This document shows, one piece after another, positions 32,264 to 44,760 of a DNA stretch of 64,000 nucleotides. A model generated the notes under the pieces. That model worked only from the letters and a program-made list of their open reading frames with translations, ran no database searches and was not told the origin of the DNA. The first letter of the stretch is position 1, and every line of letters begins with the position of its first letter. The DNA is from Adiantum capillus-veneris. Lineage: Eukaryota > Streptophyta > Polypodiopsida > Polypodiales > Pteridaceae. The position numbers and the translations under genes were made by a program. The stretch lies in NCBI GenBank assembly GCA_014529385.2, contig CM043954.1:96365247-96429246 (forward strand), written 5' to 3'.

Positions 32264-33671
32264 CTACCCTACACCTAACTGCTTGCGAAAATGCGCAAAG
32301 CTCTCTGAGGGAAGTCCTTTTGTAAGTAGATCAGCAGGATTTTCTGTGGTGTGAACTTTGACAAGCTGAAGTTGCTTATCCTCGAGCATTTCCCTGATGA
32401 AATGATACTTCACATCCACATGCTTTGTCTTTGAGTGATAAACTGGATTGCGAGCCAATTGTATAGCACTTTGACTATCACAATATAACACGGGCATCTC
32501 TTCTTTGATTCCCAAAGCTGTTACTAGTCGATTAAGCCAAATTGATTCTTTGCATGCCTCTGATGCTGCAACATATTCAGCCTCTGTAGTAGACTGAGTA
32601 ACACAATCTTGTAATCTAGAACGCCATGATACTGCTCCACCAGCCAATGTAAAGACATACCCTGACGTAGACCTTCGGTTGTCTAAGTCACCTGCATAAT
32701 CTGAGTCTGTAAAACCCTTTACACTTAGCTCCTGACTCCCATAGCATATACGCATACTCTTTGTAGCTTTCAGGTATCTCAATATTCCTTTCACTGCCTC
32801 CCAATGTTTCTTGCCTGGGTTTGACATGTATCGACTTACTACTCCCATTGCAAATGCAATGTCTGGGCGAGTAGCAATCATTGCATACATCAAACTACCC
32901 ACTGCAGACGCATATGGAATCTTATCCATTTCAGCCTGTTCTTCTTCAGACACAGGACAATCTTGTTTGCTAAGTTTCACATATGGTGGCAATGGAACAC
33001 TCAGTGCCTTTCCCTTCTCCATATTGAAACGTTGCAAAACCTTGTCAATATACTTTGTTTGAGATAACCAAATCAACTTCTTTGATCTGTCTCTCTCAAT
33101 GCGCATACCAAGTATATGACTTGCCTCACCCATGTCTTTCATGTCAAACGATTTTGCCATCTTTGACTTGAAAGCTGAAATTTCTTCCAAGTGCTTGCCA
33201 GCAATCAACATGTCATCCACATACAAAATAAGAATCAACCAACTACCATCCTTAGCCTTCTTTGTATATAGACTGTGATCGAACTCACTACGTTTGTAGC
33301 CTTGAGAAAGCATAAACTTGTGGAATTTATGGTACCATGCCCTCGGTGATTGTTTTAAGCCATAAAGACTCTTTAACAACTGGCATACCCAATCTTCCTT
33401 GCCTTTCTCAACAAACCCTTCTGGCTGCTGCATGTAAATTTCCACATCTAAATCACCATGCAAGAACGCTATCTTGACATCCATTTGGTGCAACACCAAA
33501 TCTAATATGGCAACCAATGCAAGAAAGCATCTCAATGTAGTCATCTTGACCACCGGAGAGAAGACTTCATCAAATTCAATGCCTTGTTCTTGCTTAAAGC
33601 CCTTGGCAACAAGCCTTGCTTTGTACTTTGGCTGACTATCATGAGCGGTGATCTTATACCTGTAAACCCAT
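32264..33671 (-). pseudogene. pol: copia F reverse transcriptase and RNase H
   Basis: The 429-codon frame (33553-32264) starts inside RT at MVKMTTLRCFLALVA; the first RT residues lie in the same strand up to 33671 in the shifted frame. It has QMDVKIAFLHGDLD, the catalytic LYVDDMLIAG near residue 105, ASHILGMRIERD, and RNase H with FTDSDYAGD, STTEAEYVAASE and YCDSQSAIQLARNP. Ends FRKQLGVG just before the polypurine tract. Apart from its broken start, it looks full length and conserved. Confidence 0.95.
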
Positions 33672-36203
33672 TTACAAGGTAGAGGCTTTTTGCAGAGCTG
33701 TCATCTCTGACTGCATGGCCAATTGCCAATTCCCGGAGTCCTTCATTTGCATTGCTTCCTTGTAACATGAAGGCTCATTGCAATCAGTCAACATGACATA
33801 GTTCATAGATGGAACAAACCTATCAAGAGGTCGCGTGACACGTCCAGATCTACGCACAATAGGTGGCTTATGCTCAGCCACAACTTGTGGTTCCACTCTA
33901 TCCTGTCCTTGCTCCTCTTGAGCGCTGACATTTTGTCTTGCACGTGCAGGTCCATCTTCTTGGAAGACAACTCTTCTAATCTCCTCAACCCTCTCTGGTT
34001 TAGAATGATATTTGGATTCATTAAAGTGAACATCATTGCTGCGGACAACCTTTCTGGATTCGGGATCCCAAAGTCTGTACCCCATCTCACCAGAATTACC
34101 ATAGCCTAGAAAGATGCACTTTCTACTCTTTGGCTCAAGTTTGTTCCTAAATTCCTTTGGAACGTGAGTATATGCCTCACAGCCAAAGACTCTGAGATGC
34201 TTGTATGAGGGCATTTTGCCTGACCATACCATCTCTGGCACTGAATCCTTCTGCAAAACCTTGCTAGGAGATCCATTTACAAGATGAACAGCTGTTGATA
34301 CAACTTCAGCCCAAAACCCATTTGGCAGTTGTGCATTAGACAACATACTTCTGACCTTCTCTTGTATGGTCCTATTCATCCTCTCAGCAACACCATTTTG
34401 AGGAGGATTGTAAGGAGCAATAAGTTCACGTTTTATACCTTTTGACTCACAAAAGTCCTGAAAGGCCTTTGAAACATACTCTCCACCATTGTCAGTGCGT
34501 AAGCATTTAAGCTTCTTGCCACTCTGATTCTCCACAGGTGTCACAAACATTTTGAAAACACTCAACGCTTCATCCTTGTGCTTGAGAAAGTAAACCCATA
34601 CTTTCCTCGAGTAATCATCTATAAATGTCATAAAGTAAGAAGCTCCCCCTAGAGATAGGTTAGGCATAGGTCCACACAAATCACTATGAACAAGTGCCAA
34701 CTGTGTATCTCTTCCACTCCTTCTATGCTTATGTGGCTGCTGTGTTTGCTTACCATATAGACAATGTTCACAGAATTCAAAATCATTAAATGAAAAGCCA
34801 GGCAAATAACCAGAACGAGACAAGATTTCCATTCCCTTCTTGGACATATGTCCTAACCGGCTATGCCACAAAGAAACGTTCGGTTGCTCAGTTACATTGA
34901 TTACATTTTTAGAGACATTTGATACATAAATCATGTAAAGTCCTCCAGACTTTACTCCATGTGCTACTATCATAGAACCCTTGGATATCTTCCACATGTT
35001 CTGTCCAAAAGTGGTGACGTAGCCAGCATCATCAAGTAAACCTGTGCTGATCAAGCTCTTTGTAATTGCGGGAACATGCCTCACATTCTTCAGCGTGAAA
35101 GAAGAGCCATTGTGAAACTTCAATTGAACATCTCCAACACCTAAGATCTCACATGTCTGCCCATTGCCTAGCCGAACATGATCTTTAGTGGTCACATAAG
35201 AGGTAAACCACTCCTTGTTTGGAGACACATGAAGTGATGCCCCTGAGTCTATAATCCAGTCACTCAGTGCATTTCCATCAGATGCTGTAAGAAGAGCTGA
35301 GTCCATTGTATTCTTCAAGAAGTAGATGTCTCCTGACACTAGACTGTCATCCTCTGCAACATTGTTTGTCACATTTATTTCTTGAATCTTCACTGAGGAC
35401 TTGTTCTTCTCATCATGGTCTTCAGCTTTCTCTTTGCCTTTTTCTGCTTTCCATTCTCTCCAGTCTCTTTTCATGTGACCCTTCTTGCCACAATGGTAGC
35501 ATTCTATGTTACTCTTGCCTTTAGCACTGCGGGACTTGCTACGAGACTGATTCCTTTTTCCACCTTTGTACTTTTCTTTGGTCCTTCCCCTGACAACTAA
35601 GGCTGTTCCTTTGCCTTTGTCCATTGTCTTTCTATTGGTTTCTTCAGTAAGGAGACTTCCTTCTACACCTGCTATGTTCAAACCATCTGCAGGTGCAGAA
35701 TTACTCAAAGCTGTGCGAAAAGTGTCCCAACTTTCTGGCAATGTGATCAACAGGAACATAGCTCTAACAGGCTCATCAAACTTGACACCTTGAGCTGACA
35801 ACTGACTGTAGATTGTGTTGAATTCATTCAGATGATTGGACATAGGTGTCCCTTCTTTCATCTTCAAGTCAATAAGCTTCTTAAGCCAGTATACCTGTGA
35901 GGCTGCACTCTGCTTCTCATAAAGATCACTCAGCTTTAACCATGCTTGATAAGCCGACATCTCGTCTGCTACATTGAAGTAAACGCTTTCTGCCAAAGTC
36001 AGCATAATGGTAGAAAGTGCCAATTCATCCATTTTGCTCCATTCATCTTCGTCCATATCTTCTGGTTTTATCCCCTTGAGCTTTATAGGTTTTATCTGCT
36101 TCTTTTGTACCAACACGTGACAAATCTGCTTCTTCCACAATGGGAAATTGGTTCCATCCAGCTTCTTGATATTGTAAAGAGCAGTGTCTTGTGATCCAGC
36201 CAT
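33672..36203 (-). pseudogene. gag-pol: copia F gag, protease and integrase
   Basis: An 843-codon frame from the ATG at 36203. Gag occupies residues 1 to about 230. The zinc knuckle reads CYHCGKKGHMKRDW, so the last Cys of CCHC is Trp (copia A keeps Cys). Protease motif DWIIDSGASLHVSP near 315. Integrase finger LWHSRLGHMSKKG...CEHCLYGKQ near 445-495, and catalytic residues in HSDLCGP, RTDNGGEY and GVAERMNR. The frame ends in the linker to RT at 33672, where about 20 codons appear deleted with loss of frame. Confidence 0.95.
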
Positions 36204-37206
36204 AGCTACGCTTCACAGTGGTTTACTTTCCTGGGAAAAATTCGGCAGAGTTTCCCCTGTAAACTGACCTCTGAACCAATATCAACCTGTCAAATGAACC
36301 AAAAAAGCTTCAGATTCTGCATAAATTTTGGCAGAGTCTCCTTTGTAAAATGGCTCTGGTGTGTACTCAAAAACAGACCAAAAAACAGCTCAAAAAACAC
36401 TGTCTCTGTGACACTGTAAGCTGCGGGTAAACCTGTCCTGCACCTGTACTGTCTCTCACTGTCCTGTCACTGTCCTGTAAGCATAGACTGTGACAATGCC
36501 TCAACGGCAGTAAAGCAAAGATGCAATCCCAACTGTCTAACTCACAGTCAATACATCCTAGCTGCCTATCTAAGGGTGCTCGAGGGATCACTCCAAGACC
36601 TCTATCATCGAAAGGATCTCAACATTCGAGAATCCCCCAGCTCAATAAAACCTCACTCGACCCTCAACAAAGGCTGGAGTAAATCTGACAGTACATAGAC
36701 TTCTCACAAAGTCATACATCCACAAATTTCCCACTGTATGCTGTAACCACTGCGGTGGTTGTTTGCTGCGTCACTCACAGCCAGCAAACCCTCAACACAC
36801 ATACATCATCTCTGACAATACATCCCATGTGGAAGTACGTGCAATGTCAGGATGAAATCTGGAATATCAAGCAGCAAACACAAGCTACCTGATGAACTAG
36901 TGGATGTCGCCTACAGTCTGTGTGTAGATGCGCCCGTGTCGTATGTGACACGCCTCCAAGAACTGTGAGCCGTCCTTCGATGTGTAGACATCCACAAATC
37001 AACACTCTGGGAGTGTCGATATCCTCAGCACCAAATTTGCAGAGTCGGATCTGCACCCGCTGAGACCACGTAGTTGAAAATGGCCTGCGCAGGACTTTGT
37101 CGAAGCTGAACGGTGACCGAGATTTGGGGCCGTGTCTTTGCCTGTCGAATTTCACTCCAATCTGAGCTGGTGACTCTAGCCTCCTGCAGTGTTTCCCCGA
37201 GCCTCG
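36204..37206 (-). other. leader of copia F
   Basis: About 1 kb, similar throughout to the leaders of A and A', with a deletion of a few dozen bases near 37030 and another near 37120. No gene. Confidence 0.75.
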
Positions 37207-37224
37207 ATCTGAGCTCTGATACCA
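37207..37224 (-). other. primer binding site of copia F
   Basis: TGGTATCAGAGCTCAGAT on the minus strand, two bases inside the LTR; initiator-Met type. Confidence 0.9.
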
Positions 37225-37226
37225 GT

Positions 37227-37418
37227 TGAAGGAGTATGAGAGGAAGTGCGACGCAAGAGAGAGTGCGAGAAGAAGAGCACGACGATATGGTGAACTCGCT
37301 CTACTGTAATGTGTAGAGCATAGTGAGTTCTTTTTAGGTTTTTACAAAAGAATATGTGTACATACCTGGCGGCCCGCCCACTTACCTGGGCGACCACATT
37401 GGGCTTTATACCCCAACA
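37227..37418 (-). repeat. 5' LTR of copia F
   Basis: 192 bp, followed on the plus strand by TCAAA, the second copy of the target duplication. Confidence 0.96.
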
Positions 37419-39587
37419 TCAAAAAGTAGGCGGTCTTGCCAGGAAGGCACCGGGCCTCTTGCTGTGAGAGTTTGTGAGGAAGCTCAAGGGTTATGAGAAA
37501 GAGCTAAGATGTAGATAACCTAGCTTCTAGAGCTAAAGAAGAAATGTAGCCAAAGAAGCCGCTCACTTTTCGTTACAAACACACACGTGATGGAGAGAAC
37601 TCATGAAAGATAGTCAGAACAAAACAAAAATGAAAACATCGAGATTACGATCATATTGTATCATGGGTAGGATAAAAGGGTTAATGGATGAGTTAATGAT
37701 ATTTAATCTTTGTTGTCCAAATAAGCTGCGGATTGCTCTTTGGAACTGTAGCTTTGTGCTTACTATAATGTATATGTTTTGTCTAGTGATTGGGATTAGT
37801 TGTGAATACAAATCCTCTTGATTCATAATAAAATAACCACATTCACATCAAAAGAAAATTCATAGTCAATAATAGGTAGTATGATGGGATTTGGTGAGAG
37901 AAGTATTTCGTTGAGCCTTTCAGGACCAAATAGAATTTCACTATGCGTTGCTGAAAGTGAATCTTTCGACTAATCCAAATGTTGACCCTAATAGATTGCA
38001 CTGAATGGAATTGAAAGAAATTACCTCTATTTGGATTATGGTTATTCATCAATGATATACTTAGTATGCACAAAGATAAAGGTGTGAAAGAAGTGAAAGG
38101 AGAAGAAGAAGAGAGTTTCTCTCCCAAGCCCTATTGTTGCCCTTAGGCAATAAGGATACTGCGGGGAGAGAAGTACCTGTAGCAAGGAGATTCTAGAGTT
38201 TATGGAAGAGAATGAGAACCTTAAGAGAGAGAGATGCTTGTGGAAGAGGAAGATATGGTTACTAACCTTGTGCACATAATTGTTTCCCGCAAGAAGGTTG
38301 TACCCTTTACATTGACAAGGTTGCTGCTTGAATACCTTCCAATGAAACAATTAGGACACAACAAGAGAGATCAAAGGAGGAGTAAGATAGAATTAGAGAT
38401 AGATCTAAGTGTGTTGGTGGTATTAAAGATAGATAATGAGAGATAGAGATAGAGTTAGAGACAAGTCAGGACTAGATATGCAAATGAAAGTAAAACTAGC
38501 AACATATATCTTACATGAGAGCAATCGCCACCACCTTAATGGAGAGAGAAGATGAGGCAAGACTTCAGCCTTTCTTCAAGAGAAAGTGTGGCACTAAGAT
38601 GAGTGTGTCACTATGGAATTAAGCTATTCTCACTCACTCATAACTTGTCCCAATGAAGAGAAGGTTGCCCTTTTTATAGGTGAGGGAGCCATGTTTTACA
38701 TAATCACTTGATTATGCTAAAGAGTTAGCCCAAATCAAATGTTCATTGGATATTTCTTAAAATGGGTTATATTAGGACTCAAAATATCATGAAATTCAGC
38801 ATTTTTGGTCGTTGAGGCTCCATGTGGGTGCATGATGTATATGGGCCCCACCTAGGCATCTTCTGTGTGGCTCCAGCAGGGGGTCCCAACTTGTGTGTCT
38901 TGTCCTTCAAGGCATCTTTGAGGTGTCACATTCACATGATTATGTCTTTTATCCTCCAAATATCTTATTTTATGGAAAAAGACCAAGATTATCTCTTTTC
39001 ACTTGATCACTTGTTTACCATCTCTTCTTGCAGTGTAGTTGTGAGAGGGTTTTTCATTGGTTTCCTTGTAACTTTTGACCTGTAACTCGGATTGATATGC
39101 TTCAAAAGGAAAAATTGGCCTACTAAAAGAGCTTGAATTGGTTTTGGCCTTTTCTCCATGCCCTTAGGTCGGAATTTTCAGATTGGGATGGTCCAAGAAG
39201 CTTTGGATCTTTCTTTTCATAAAGTCTTCTAGTAGGCCCTTCCCTCTTGTATGTATCCAAGAAGGTATGCATTATTGAAGGGTTATATTATTAGATAAAT
39301 GTGAAAATAATAAAATAATTTACATATGGTAGGGTATAGCTGAGATATTAGAAGAAATATACAAATGCTTTTCCCCCAGACAAAAAGAGGCACAATCATC
39401 GATACTTGCTTGCAGTACTTTCTAATAGTAATGTACATTTATATTACTTCAAAGGTAAATACTAAGGTATGGTAGAAAGATTTTTTAAATGCATATGAGT
39501 ATTATATGAAGTATACTTATGCGTCAAAAAGTCACAAGATAAATTGTTTAATGCCTGTTCCCATTATATACGTGCCACAGCACAACA

Positions 39588-40446
39588 ACGCGTAGGATGT
39601 CTACATGCTAATCTGGTGGGAATTTTGGGATTTTGAGTTGACCAGTGTGTTCAGAAGGTAGGATTTACCCTAATTTCAACTGTAAAGTGGAAATTTGATC
39701 ATATCTTGACAGGATAAGTCCAGATAGACTGAAATTGCCAGACATCCTTCCCAAATTGTGCCAAAACATTATTTTGAGACCAAAACCATAAGATGGCTGC
39801 ACGAGCATGTCTTGCATGATATATTGAGTGACTGAAAGGGGTTTCATCTCATTTGGGTGAGAAAATTGGGTTCAAAGCAGACTTTAGCACTTTTGACTGA
39901 AAAAGAAAAGAATAGCTAAAATTGGAGACTTTTGAAATCCAAACCAAAATCTAAGCATACCACTGGGTTACTGACATCAAGGGGAAGCTGTGGGTCAAGT
40001 CTGGGGTCAAACAGGCCAAAAAGAAATCCTACGCGTAGGATGTCTTTTGTATGATTTTGGACTCCAAACCAAATTTTGAGTATACCAAAGTGATCAGCAA
40101 CTCAAGGGGAGCCTGTGCTTTGAGTTTGAAGCCATTCTGATGAAAAAGACATCCTACGCGTAGGATGTCTAAAGCAAGAAATTGAAGCCAGACATTGACA
40201 GTGGGCATAGCAAGGTGTTGTATAGCCTAAGGCAAGCCTCCAGGTCAATTTTGGTCCAAATTGGAGTTGATTAGACTGATCAAGATCAACAACAGGATGT
40301 CGGAACAGATTTCTGACTCATTGACCAGCTTATAGGTGTCCAAATCAAAAAGTCAAAACAGCTGTAGACTCAGCACATCAAGGGGAAACCACAGTGCAAA
40401 AATCCAGGCAAAACAAAGCAGGAGACATCCTACACGTAGGATGTCT
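39588..40446 (+). repeat. leader cluster of 24-bp palindromes and tandem units in element E
   Basis: AGACATCCTACG followed by its exact reverse complement occurs at 40147-40170. A copy with one base changed is at 40423-40446. A copy lacking the left outer bases is at 40026-40045, and a right half-site at 39588-39602. The first units share a flank of about 120 bp (CCAAACCAAA, CATCAAGGGGA or CTCAAGGGGA before the palindrome), so the palindrome is the end of a degenerate tandem repeat. Confidence 0.88.
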
Positions 40447-40826
40447 ATTGGGGCTTACTTAAGAGAAAATTTGATTGGGCTTAGACAGTGAGATTCCATT
40501 TGGCTTAAGGGTTCCAGAACTTCTTTCAGAAGTGAATTTGGACCTTGTTTGCCCATTTGACGGAGTAAAGTCTGAATTCATACTTTTTCGCGTAAATCAA
40601 CACCCGAGGGAAGTACATTTTCAGATTAGCAGACCTAATCCAGAACATCAGCAGTGTATAAAATACAATAGTGGTTGAGATTAACTCTCCAGTTATACCA
40701 ATCATTACTAAGATAACCTCTAGCAGATAAATGCTTTGATTCGATTGCCGAAATTAAACGCTTGTGTACAGGTATATTCAGCAACAAAGCAAGAAGTTGT
40801 GCAGAGACTGATCCTTTGTTAGGTGA

Positions 40827-41897
40827 GTGGTTGGATTTGTGATAAACTGCATTGATAAGTTTGATGAATTAAGATCAGGAAGATACATTGTTAGAGACCA
40901 GAAGGTGGCAGGTGACCAAGGTAGCTTAGTGTCCACTGAGGAGAGTGTAACTCAGGCAAGGCTAGATCCGCTAGCACCGATTATTAAGGAAGATAGTGAT
41001 ACTGACACTTCCTCAGACAAATCTTTCTTCATGATGTGTAGTCAACATCCAGGAGGTTTCACCTATGACGGACCAATGCCAGGAGGAAGCACCTCCCTAA
41101 ATCCTTTGAAGGATTCCAAGCTCACTGTGATCTTCTTAGAGGGAACAAACTCGAGGGGAGCCCTAGTCTATTCTGACTATCGAGGACGCAAGTGCATTTG
41201 TATTGAAGAGAGGCCAGCACAGAGATTGGAGATAATCCGAGTCTATGATGATGGAGATAGATTTCGAGACGAAAAGGGGAACCACTATTTGATAGTTAGT
41301 AACCCTGAAGATTATAACAGATATGGAGATAATGTGGCAAAAGGGAAAATGGTTTCAGAAGCTCAAGAACCGCCACCAAACATTGATCAGCCCGGAGCTA
41401 TTTTTATGTATGATAAGAAAACAACCATGGCTCCAACTTATAACGAGAACGTGGGAATCTACAAGCATGAGAGTGAGGGTATAGTCACTTACTTTCGTAG
41501 CAAAGAACCATACGTAAACGAATTAAGCAAAGACAAGGTTCTTTACTTATTTTCTTATGAAACTGCTATGGGGAAGGGTATAGTTTTTGCTGATAGATAC
41601 GGCCGATAATACCAACGTATTCTCCCAGAGGAGGTAGAAAGGGCAACAAGTCCAGGAGTATCAGCATATGCCCCTGAAGAAGTGCCAAGAGCCACCTACA
41701 CCCCAAGTAAGTCGACAAATCCATTTTCTGATGAGTATGACGCTACCTCACATTCCACCCGACCGCAAGCATTCAACAACCAAAACCAACCAGTAAACCA
41801 GCCATCATTGCAGGCATGGCTTCGACAGAGTGCAACATTGGAACAAGACCGAAGACGAGATGGTTATCAAGCCGCACGAGGGCTAAGGGATTTGTAA
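40827..41897 (+). pseudogene. reading frame upstream of gag in element E
   Basis: One frame with in-frame stops at 41607 (TAA) and 41895 (TAA), about 356 codons. The first ATG is at 40827. It contains PGGFTYDGPMPGGS, SRGALVYSDYRGRK, YDKKTTMAPTYNENVG and GKGIVFADRYGR; the second and last of these look like repeats of one another (small-G-x-hydrophobic-V-x-x-D-x-x-G-R), suggesting an internal duplication. I know no matching family. The frame continues into gag. Some giant plant gypsy elements (Ogre type) also have an extra frame before gag; whether these are related is unknown. Confidence 0.6.
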
Positions 41898-42110
41898 GAA
41901 CCACCACCCTATTCAAGGTATCAAGGAGAGAGTAAGCCAAAGACTCAAGGGTCAACAGAGCCTGGAGGGCCACCCATAGAATGAGTTCGAAGAGATGAAC
42001 CATCTCTGGTGAGAACTGTTAGAAATTATGGCTTAGGAGCACCACTGGGAGAGGAACCAGCCTATTACAGAAGACCAGAGGAGGTATATTGATTAGGACG
42101 TGGAGATCCA

Positions 42111-43334
42111 ATGATGAGGTTTGTAGACCATCGGAGAATTGGACCTTCTCAAGTGCAAAAATGGGTAAACAAGAAATACACAGGAAGCAGAGACCCAAGA
42201 GATCATGTAGTAGCCTTTGTGCGTGTAATTAGAGCTGAAGAGGTGTTAGACTTTCCTACCCAATTTGTAGGGTTTGGACTAACCCTAGAGGATGATGCTG
42301 CCACTTGGTTTGACTCTGTAGAGCGTAGAGACTTTGAATCTATGGAGGAAGTGTTTGACGAGTTTATCGAGGAATTCTCACAAAGGGGGGTAGCTCATAA
42401 TACTGTCTCACAAATCCATAAATTCAAATAGAAATATGGGGAATTTGTACGAAAGGCAGCCCTAAGACTAAAAAGATATGTTAAGTTCTGTCCTGTGGAA
42501 GAACTGCCAACTCAGTCCAGATTCATGCTGATATTCATCCAAGGACTAAGGAATGCAGATCTCCAGAAAGACTTACATATGAAAAGAAGCACGACGTTGA
42601 ATGAGTTGACCAAGGAGGCTCTTTACCTTGTGGACAATTGTGTGGTCTACAAAGAGGGGGAGTTCAAGGACCTTGATGACGATTCATCTTCACAACAAAG
42701 TGGAAGCACGTCTTCTAAGACAGCACCGAAAGGAGAAGTAGTTGTAAACCAAGAGCAGCTTGTAGATGAAGTGCTAAAAAAGATTAACTTGTATGCCAAA
42801 CCCCAGGTTAAACAGCCCAAGTGGTGTGCTATTGAACAAAAATGGACAAACCATGGGACCGAGGAATGTTATTATAACAAGGGATATGTGAGAGAGAGAC
42901 TTTACGCTCCCCAAGCTCCGGTAGCTTCTCCTCAAGTTCCACCGATGCCTAGGTATCAAGCAGGCAACCTACTAGGACCTGTAGGTGTAGAAAGACCACA
43001 ACCGGTGTTGGTGCAACAACCACCCCTACCAGGATTACGACCAGTTGGTATAAGATACACACCAACCGTAACCGAATCAGAGGATAAGGCTTTGGTGCCT
43101 ATGCATGCATATTATGAAGATCCCAATGGATATGCAGCAAACTCTATCTATTATCCACCGGAAGAACCCTTGACTCTAGAACCATGGAGCATGATAGGAA
43201 GTACAGGACCACCAACAGCTGCACAGGCAGCAAGAGAAGGAACATATAGTTTAGATGAACGAACATTGTTGTTCATAGCCAACGGAGGCATGGGCGGACA
43301 GAGACATGCATACCAACAAAGGGGAGCTCAATGA
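42111..43334 (+). pseudogene. gag: element E gag
   Basis: Same frame as the upstream reading frame; stops at 42429 (TAG) and 43332 (TGA). The capsid domain has VNKKYTGSRDPRDHVVAF, DFPTQFVGFGLTLEDDA and TWFDSVERRD near the start, the classic plant gypsy gag pattern, then FIQGLRNADLQKDL after 42495. A Pro-rich region follows from about 42900, and KWCAIEQKW...EECYYN near 42820 parallels gypsy C. Gag forms the particle that packages the element's RNA. Confidence 0.88.
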
Positions 43335-44261
43335 GCACCTCAATAACCCAAGGGACCCTGCTACAAGTGTGGTGGAGACCATTGGCTAAGAGACTATCCT
43401 CATGATGAAATCATTAGAGTCAACGCGTATTGCACTGCATGTGGAGTTACTCATTTGATTCCCGATTTCCCTAAAAACCTGAGCAAAGGAGCAAAAACCA
43501 CCTTGAACATGCTAGAAACAGTACCTTCCAGTGGAGGGTCGGAAAATGAAACAATCATACATATTCAGGCAGTAACACGAGCCCAAGCTCAAACAATGAC
43601 GAACCAACCCATAGTTGAAGAGCCAAAAACCGATGCCCAGTGTTCAAAAATGAAAAATCAGAGAAGCACTTGGAAAGCTAGAAAGACGCGTATGAAAGCC
43701 AGGAAGGAACGAGAGCAAACAGATCTATCCGAGGAGTTGAAACATACAAAGGATAGATTAAAGCGGTTAGAGGATCTAGCTAGCTTAAGTTCACACACCA
43801 TGTCAACCATAGCACCCAAGGAAATAACAGAGCCCAAAAGTACAGGATCAGGAGGATCTATACTGGCAGACAAGGTAAATGAGCAGTTGGATGCGCTTCT
43901 AAAAGCTTATGAAGCTAGACTAAAAAAGAACCAAACCGAGGAGCAAAGGTGGATGACTTATCCATATGAAGAAATAGAAAAACAAAGGTTGGAAATGTGT
44001 AAAAGGATGATTGAAACAGCTCAATCATTGATGGAAGACACATTGGGTAAACCTGCAAATTGGCATGAGGCACCAACTCCAACCCCTATCCAACCAACTT
44101 TAGAGAAACATATAGAAACAAAGGAAAGACTCACTAATGCCTATGAGTCCAGAGGAGAGCCTATCATAGTGCCAAATACCATAGATGAGGTAAGTGACGG
44201 GTTCCAGCCTAAAATATTGGCAAAAATGGGTAAGGATTGTAACGGTCTAGACGATCTGTGA
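43335..44261 (+). pseudogene. gag: element E gag C-terminus: zinc knuckles and coiled region
   Basis: Continues in frame with gag. Two knuckle-like motifs lie close together: CYKCGGDHWLRDYP near 43360 and CTACGVTHLIPDFP near 43432; in both the final Cys is replaced (Tyr, Phe). From 43455 to 44261 the frame is open and rich in Lys, Glu and Arg (LSEELKHTKDRLKRLEDLA), likely a coiled coil. A TGA at 44259 ends it. The duplicated, defective knuckles may weaken nucleic-acid binding. Confidence 0.7.
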
Positions 44262-44760
44262 AAGCAAATCCGTGAGGCCAATGAGGCTAATAGGATGAGT
44301 AACCACATGAATAGCACGAGAAAAGAAAATAATGTAACCTTACCTCCTATTGAAGAATTTGAGGCAAGGTCACAAATGAACTTTGAGATACATTCACAGG
44401 GGGGAGACCAAGGATCAATTAGTAGGGGCACAGCCAACTAGACTCGCTGAGAACTTTACCCTCTTACCTAGGAGAGTATGAAGCCAAGTCGGAAGTGAGA
44501 GCAATCCCATCTCAAAGACTTTCTTCTAACAAAGTGATGGATTCGCAAGGATTGATGAGTTACTGTCCACCCCGGTGGCACGCACAATCACATTAGCAGA
44601 ACTCCTAAGGTTACGACCAAACATGTGGACCACAGTAGGTAAATTCCTAACAAAATTTGGAGTGAAAGACCCTACCTTGAGGCTACAGAAAGGGATCAGA
44701 GAGTTGGACAGACCTCAATTAAACACTAGGCCAGTACCATTAAACAAGGTTGGAGAGTAG
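44262..44760 (+). pseudogene. element E gag-protease linker
   Basis: Broken frames. 44575-44760 encodes TITLAELLRLRPNMWTTVGK, a segment often found just before the protease in plant gypsy polyproteins. A frame change lies between 44262 and 44575. Confidence 0.5.

Larger units (their letters stand above)
31983..37418 (-). mobile_element. Ty1/copia element F, complete, inserted in the leader of E
   Basis: 192-bp LTRs at both ends, an initiator-Met primer site, polypurine tract and all copia domains. The target duplication is perfect: TCAAA at 31978-31982 and 37419-37423. LTRs differ at 6 of 192 sites by eye (about 3%). Length is 5,436 bp. It is the most intact retrotransposon in the window, spoiled by a small frame-breaking deletion at the integrase-RT junction near 33690 and by loss of a zinc-knuckle Cys. 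Same family as A and A'. Confidence 0.97.
31433..40826 (+). other. 5' leader of element E (interrupted by copia F)
   Basis: About 4 kb once copia F is removed. No recognisable gene. From about 39580 it carries degenerate tandem units of roughly 120 bp that end in the ACGCGT-centred palindrome. A leader of this size is unusually long even for giant plant gypsy elements. Confidence 0.65.
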
